This document shows positions 62,201 to 64,000 of a stretch of DNA of 64,000 nt, in pieces. Under the pieces are notes generated by a model that saw nothing but the letters and a program-made list of their open reading frames with translations, was not told the DNA's origin and did not search any database. Made by a program: the position numbers and the translations under genes. How positions within the stretch are numbered: the stretch's first letter is position 1; each line of letters starts with the position of its first letter. Source of the DNA: Aliikangiella sp965214955 (GTDB lineage: Bacteria; Pseudomonadota; Gammaproteobacteria; Enterobacterales; Kangiellaceae); NCBI GenBank assembly GCA_965214955.1, contig CBDCCU010000009.1:124001-188000 (forward strand), in the 5' to 3' direction.

Positions 62201-63842
62201 GTTAGCACCATTGTTCTCTTTATCAGAAACCAGCCTCAGCATGAGTATGCCCGAAGGCTTAAAAAGAAATATGATAATTGACGTTGAAAATACTGGTCAG
62301 GCAGTGGGAAGTTATTATTGGTTAGAAATAAACAATGATCTGCAATCTAGCTCAGCTCTTTCTAATTTACCTCAGTTTGGTCAATTTGAATCAGGATTAA
62401 GATATTCTGGTCCTAAATCGCTGCTTAAAACCAATGCAAAACATATCCGCGATTACAGGCCGCCCCATGTTGCCAAACAAGCAGCGGCTAGCTTAGTTCA
62501 GTCAGTAGACTTAAAACAAACAGTCTTTACCTTTGCCGCAGCTATTGATAAATCAAACGACAGCATTTGGGCGAGCAGTCTTTCAACGCAAGGCTTAGGA
62601 GGTAATGATAGTTTGCATCAGTTTTTAAATGATGGCACACCAACTGATCAATTAATTGATGCTAGCAATATTATTAATAGCACCGACGGATGGTTTGGCG
62701 ATTTCGCTTACAACGCAAGAACTCAAACCTTTTGGGTAACCGAAATTGATAACGAAAATTGTATTCACCAAATTGATCCTAATGAACTTAATTTAACTGG
62801 TGAAAAGCTTTGCCCACAAAGTATTGCCGTTGCCCAACACGGATTAGCATACGATCCTGTAACCGATACTTACTTTACTGGATCGTGGAGTGATGGTGTT
62901 ATTCATAGATTTAACGCACAAGGCGAAATGATAAGCTCTATTTCTACAGGGCTTGCCATTGCGGGGCTAGCTTATCATCCAGCAAGTAACCGACTCTATG
63001 TCAGTGTAAGCGCCAGCGCACCCGAGTTTGATATTGTTACGCTTGATGCTTCAGATTATTCTGTTATTGAAGGCATGAATGTTGAAAATGAAGAGGGCAT
63101 TGATGTTATGCCAGATGACGCTCAGGGCGGTCTAGACATTGATTGCGACGGCAACCTTTGGATGGTAGAGCAAACCAGTGTTGCCGTATTTGAAATTGAC
63201 ATAGCAGAAGGTAATGCTTGTGAATGGTCAGATATCACTTGGTTAAATGCTGGTGTTGGCAGCCAAGTTGAACCCAATGAAACCATTAATCATGCCGTTG
63301 AATTTGATAGTGAATCATTGGCATTAGGCAGTTATTCAGCACAAATTATTTTTGAAAACAGCTCCCCTTATGGCAATACCACAGTGCCCGTTACCTTAAA
63401 TATTGTAGAGGAACAAAGAGGGAATATTGAATTTGAAGCAACCCAACTAGAAGTTGAAGAAGAGCAAGTGATTCAAATAACTCTTGTTAGAACAGACGGT
63501 GCCGACTTTGCCGCCAGTGTTGATTATGCAACTCAAAACGGTAGCGCAATAGCAGGTGAAGATTACACCCAAGCAGAAGGCACAATAACTTGGCAAGACA
63601 ACGACAGCTCTGCAAAAACAATTGCCGTAGAAATTGGAACAATTAACCAGCATAAAGATTTTTCAATTAGTATAAACAATCCACAAAATGGTGTTGTTTT
63701 AGGTAATAATACTCGCGTAGATATCTCCATTATTGATAAGCCCAAGGGCAGTGGATCTATACAGTGGTGGGCAATACTAATTATTTTTATCACTACAATA
63801 AGCACAATAAACAAGCGTAAACGCATACAAAATAACAAATAA
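59205..63842 (+). CDS. Very large secreted multidomain protein, GlyGly-CTERM-like
   Basis: About 1545 aa. Signal peptide (LTILTLLSLPLVAASA, about 16-31); N-terminal propeller-like domain (about 130-570) starting near NFDGMDNVTGAVPPDTNGDV; carboxypeptidase-regulatory-like fold GQVTDASSGEAVANIRV (about 573-650); jellyroll/MAM-like region around FENGINNGWMSVDEN (about 755-910); a second propeller-like domain (about 1100-1350); a Calx-beta domain (about 1410-1515, ATQNGSAIAGEDYTQAEGTI); then GSGSIQWWAI, a membrane helix and KRKRIQ. The tail resembles GlyGly-CTERM rhombosortase signals. I chose ATG 59205 (GGGGA 6 nt upstream) over TTG 59193. No enzymatic motif is seen; adhesion or matrix function is possible. 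Confidence 0.82.
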   Translation: MANSWLGNLVKKQKAPLTILTLLSLPLVAASAKDHKAYVNTEAKRVSTAPLKQMGKAVPAINLANKSKLINTNKTLPGDGSDYIVPNKTLPILVLKKRSASEKTKPTIDTARQLKKPSKQIPTTIVNFDGMDNVTGAVPPDTNGDVGPNHYVQVVNTAVAVWDKQGNQILEPTTLNSLWTGLGGLCESTNRGDPIVLYDAAADRWLISQFAFDTAHSDNRQCIAISQTPDPTGAYYAYDFEFSDVNFNDYPKFGIWRNGYYMSVNQFQDDTFAGVAVVAYERDAMLTGSNAQQVKLDLANDYPNLFSILPADIDGQQLPPENEAIYFFAMQDDWFHGSEQDQVQIFQFHLNWAEPQQASFELAQSLTVSPNDLNIETSEIIQPNGITLDSLRGFAQYRLAYRNFGDYAALVVNHNVDANSAGQAGLRWYQINIDNANGDITLADQGTFAPDDGIDRWMGSVALDALGNMAIGYNAVSESLHPSIYYASRLAGDPKGQLTQGEGVLIEGGGSQGSVQGNRWADYSSMSVDPSDDCTFWYTNEYYQAENQDTLAWSTRIGAFKFDNCTSEPTGTISGQVTDASSGEAVANIRVTAGGVSTITDSQGNYSLRLASNRYSVSFAGYWYETVNLQNVNVEADEVTNNDIALTPAATTSVSGVISDGSGKGWPIYSQLTFHIPNAADINVYTDPFTGEYSLELVSSIAVPITIESQVNGYTTKQTDITPQNDNGSFVQNYNILVDELSCSAPGYISQGIYQGFENGINNGWMSVDENDSGVSWTTTAFNRSNVTGGTGEAALIDSDANSTVTIDTSLISPEIIVADLNSNILTYLANFQTANEGDSFDLDISLDDQRWENILNWTQDHGEFFGDGEQVTVDLTSYIQNATQFRLRWHYYNALDEWFAQVDDVALSHQCLPVDGGTLVAGLTRDANTDDSLNDVLVSTQNNTVSFSNDDPNLTAAIYFGYVNGEKPSLLAQKSGYDDLEVEIEVVENTLQRYDLSLLAPLFSLSETSLSMSMPEGLKRNMIIDVENTGQAVGSYYWLEINNDLQSSSALSNLPQFGQFESGLRYSGPKSLLKTNAKHIRDYRPPHVAKQAAASLVQSVDLKQTVFTFAAAIDKSNDSIWASSLSTQGLGGNDSLHQFLNDGTPTDQLIDASNIINSTDGWFGDFAYNARTQTFWVTEIDNENCIHQIDPNELNLTGEKLCPQSIAVAQHGLAYDPVTDTYFTGSWSDGVIHRFNAQGEMISSISTGLAIAGLAYHPASNRLYVSVSASAPEFDIVTLDASDYSVIEGMNVENEEGIDVMPDDAQGGLDIDCDGNLWMVEQTSVAVFEIDIAEGNACEWSDITWLNAGVGSQVEPNETINHAVEFDSESLALGSYSAQIIFENSSPYGNTTVPVTLNIVEEQRGNIEFEATQLEVEEEQVIQITLVRTDGADFAASVDYATQNGSAIAGEDYTQAEGTITWQDNDSSAKTIAVEIGTINQHKDFSISINNPQNGVVLGNNTRVDISIIDKPKGSGSIQWWAILIIFITTISTINKRKRIQNNK

Positions 63843-63854
63843 GGTTAGGAAAAC

Positions 63855-64000
63855 ATGATCAACTTTCGCACCATAAATTTTGCTTTAATATTTGGCTTAT
63901 CAACTTCGGTCATGTCACCGGTTTACGCCAAAGATCCCAGCTATAACTACATAGAAGGCGGCATCACTCAGCTTGAACATGATGTTGTAGAAGGCGATTT
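63855..64000 (+). CDS. Outer-membrane beta-barrel protein, N-terminal fragment
   Basis: Starts at ATG 63855 with AGGA 6 nt upstream, 12 bp after the large secreted protein. Signal peptide (residues 1-23, cleavage near VYA), then SYNYIEGGITQLEHDVVEGD, which resembles the first strand of small outer-membrane barrels of marine gammaproteobacteria (YNYVEGGY-type). It is cut by the window end, so the length and function are unknown. Confidence 0.7.
   Translation, partial: MINFRTINFALIFGLSTSVMSPVYAKDPSYNYIEGGITQLEHDVVEGD

Overview
The window reads as an AT-rich chromosome segment of a gammaproteobacterium, probably marine and aerobic. The gene orders are gammaproteobacterial: atpIBEFHAGDC followed at a distance by glmU, zapA-ssrS(6S RNA) facing ygfB-pepP-ubiH-ubiI, and grpE-dnaK-dnaJ. 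A Kangiellaceae/Oceanospirillales-type host would fit, but no species can be named from sequence alone. There are no rRNA or tRNA genes and no CRISPR array.

Layout. 1-5.9 kb: the 5' end of glmU, a LytS/LytTR-type two-component pair, a winged-helix protein with a secreted metallo-beta-lactamase-fold enzyme, a 59-codon secreted peptide and a TonB-dependent receptor. These separate glmU from the ATP synthase operon. 5.9-13.2 kb: the complete nine-gene F1Fo operon on the minus strand, with a possible short ORF coupled to atpI. 13.4-25.7 kb: a copper/redox block made of a cusCBA-type Cu/Ag RND efflux operon with a His/Met/Cys-rich periplasmic protein, a YfcH-type epimerase, an acyl-CoA thioesterase, an OprC-like copper receptor and a divergent RegB/RegA-type redox two-component system. 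A perfect 17-bp palindrome of RegA type sits between the receptor and regB. 25.7-27.8 kb: rpiA, a 43-aa membrane peptide, a ParD-like fragment and fau.

27.85-40.1 kb is an accessory island inserted between fau and ssrS, which are neighbours in enterobacteria. It holds two intact HigB/HigA-type toxin-antitoxin pairs (one with paired 17-bp operators), a mazE with a mazF broken by one in-frame stop, a vapB relic, an RND efflux pair, an orphan IS200/IS605 right end, an intact IS256-family element with an 8-bp target duplication, a 39-bp tandem repeat array, a secreted S9 peptidase, an 89-bp direct repeat flanking a small lipoprotein, and the N-terminal stub of a REP-associated transposase.

40.1-56.9 kb is core again: 6S RNA, zapA and a ZapB-like coiled coil, ygfB-pepP-ubiH-ubiI plus a membrane class III nucleotide cyclase, the chaperone genes with two sigma-32 promoters, nadK, recN, a DoxX protein, an astacin-like protease, rpe and a glutamine amidotransferase. 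56.9-58.8 kb is a second accessory patch: a frameshifted REP-associated transposase bracketed by inverted REP elements, a third REP carrying a copy of the transposase 5' end, and two orphan genes. The window ends with a 1549-codon secreted multidomain protein with a GlyGly-CTERM-like tail and the start of an outer-membrane barrel gene.
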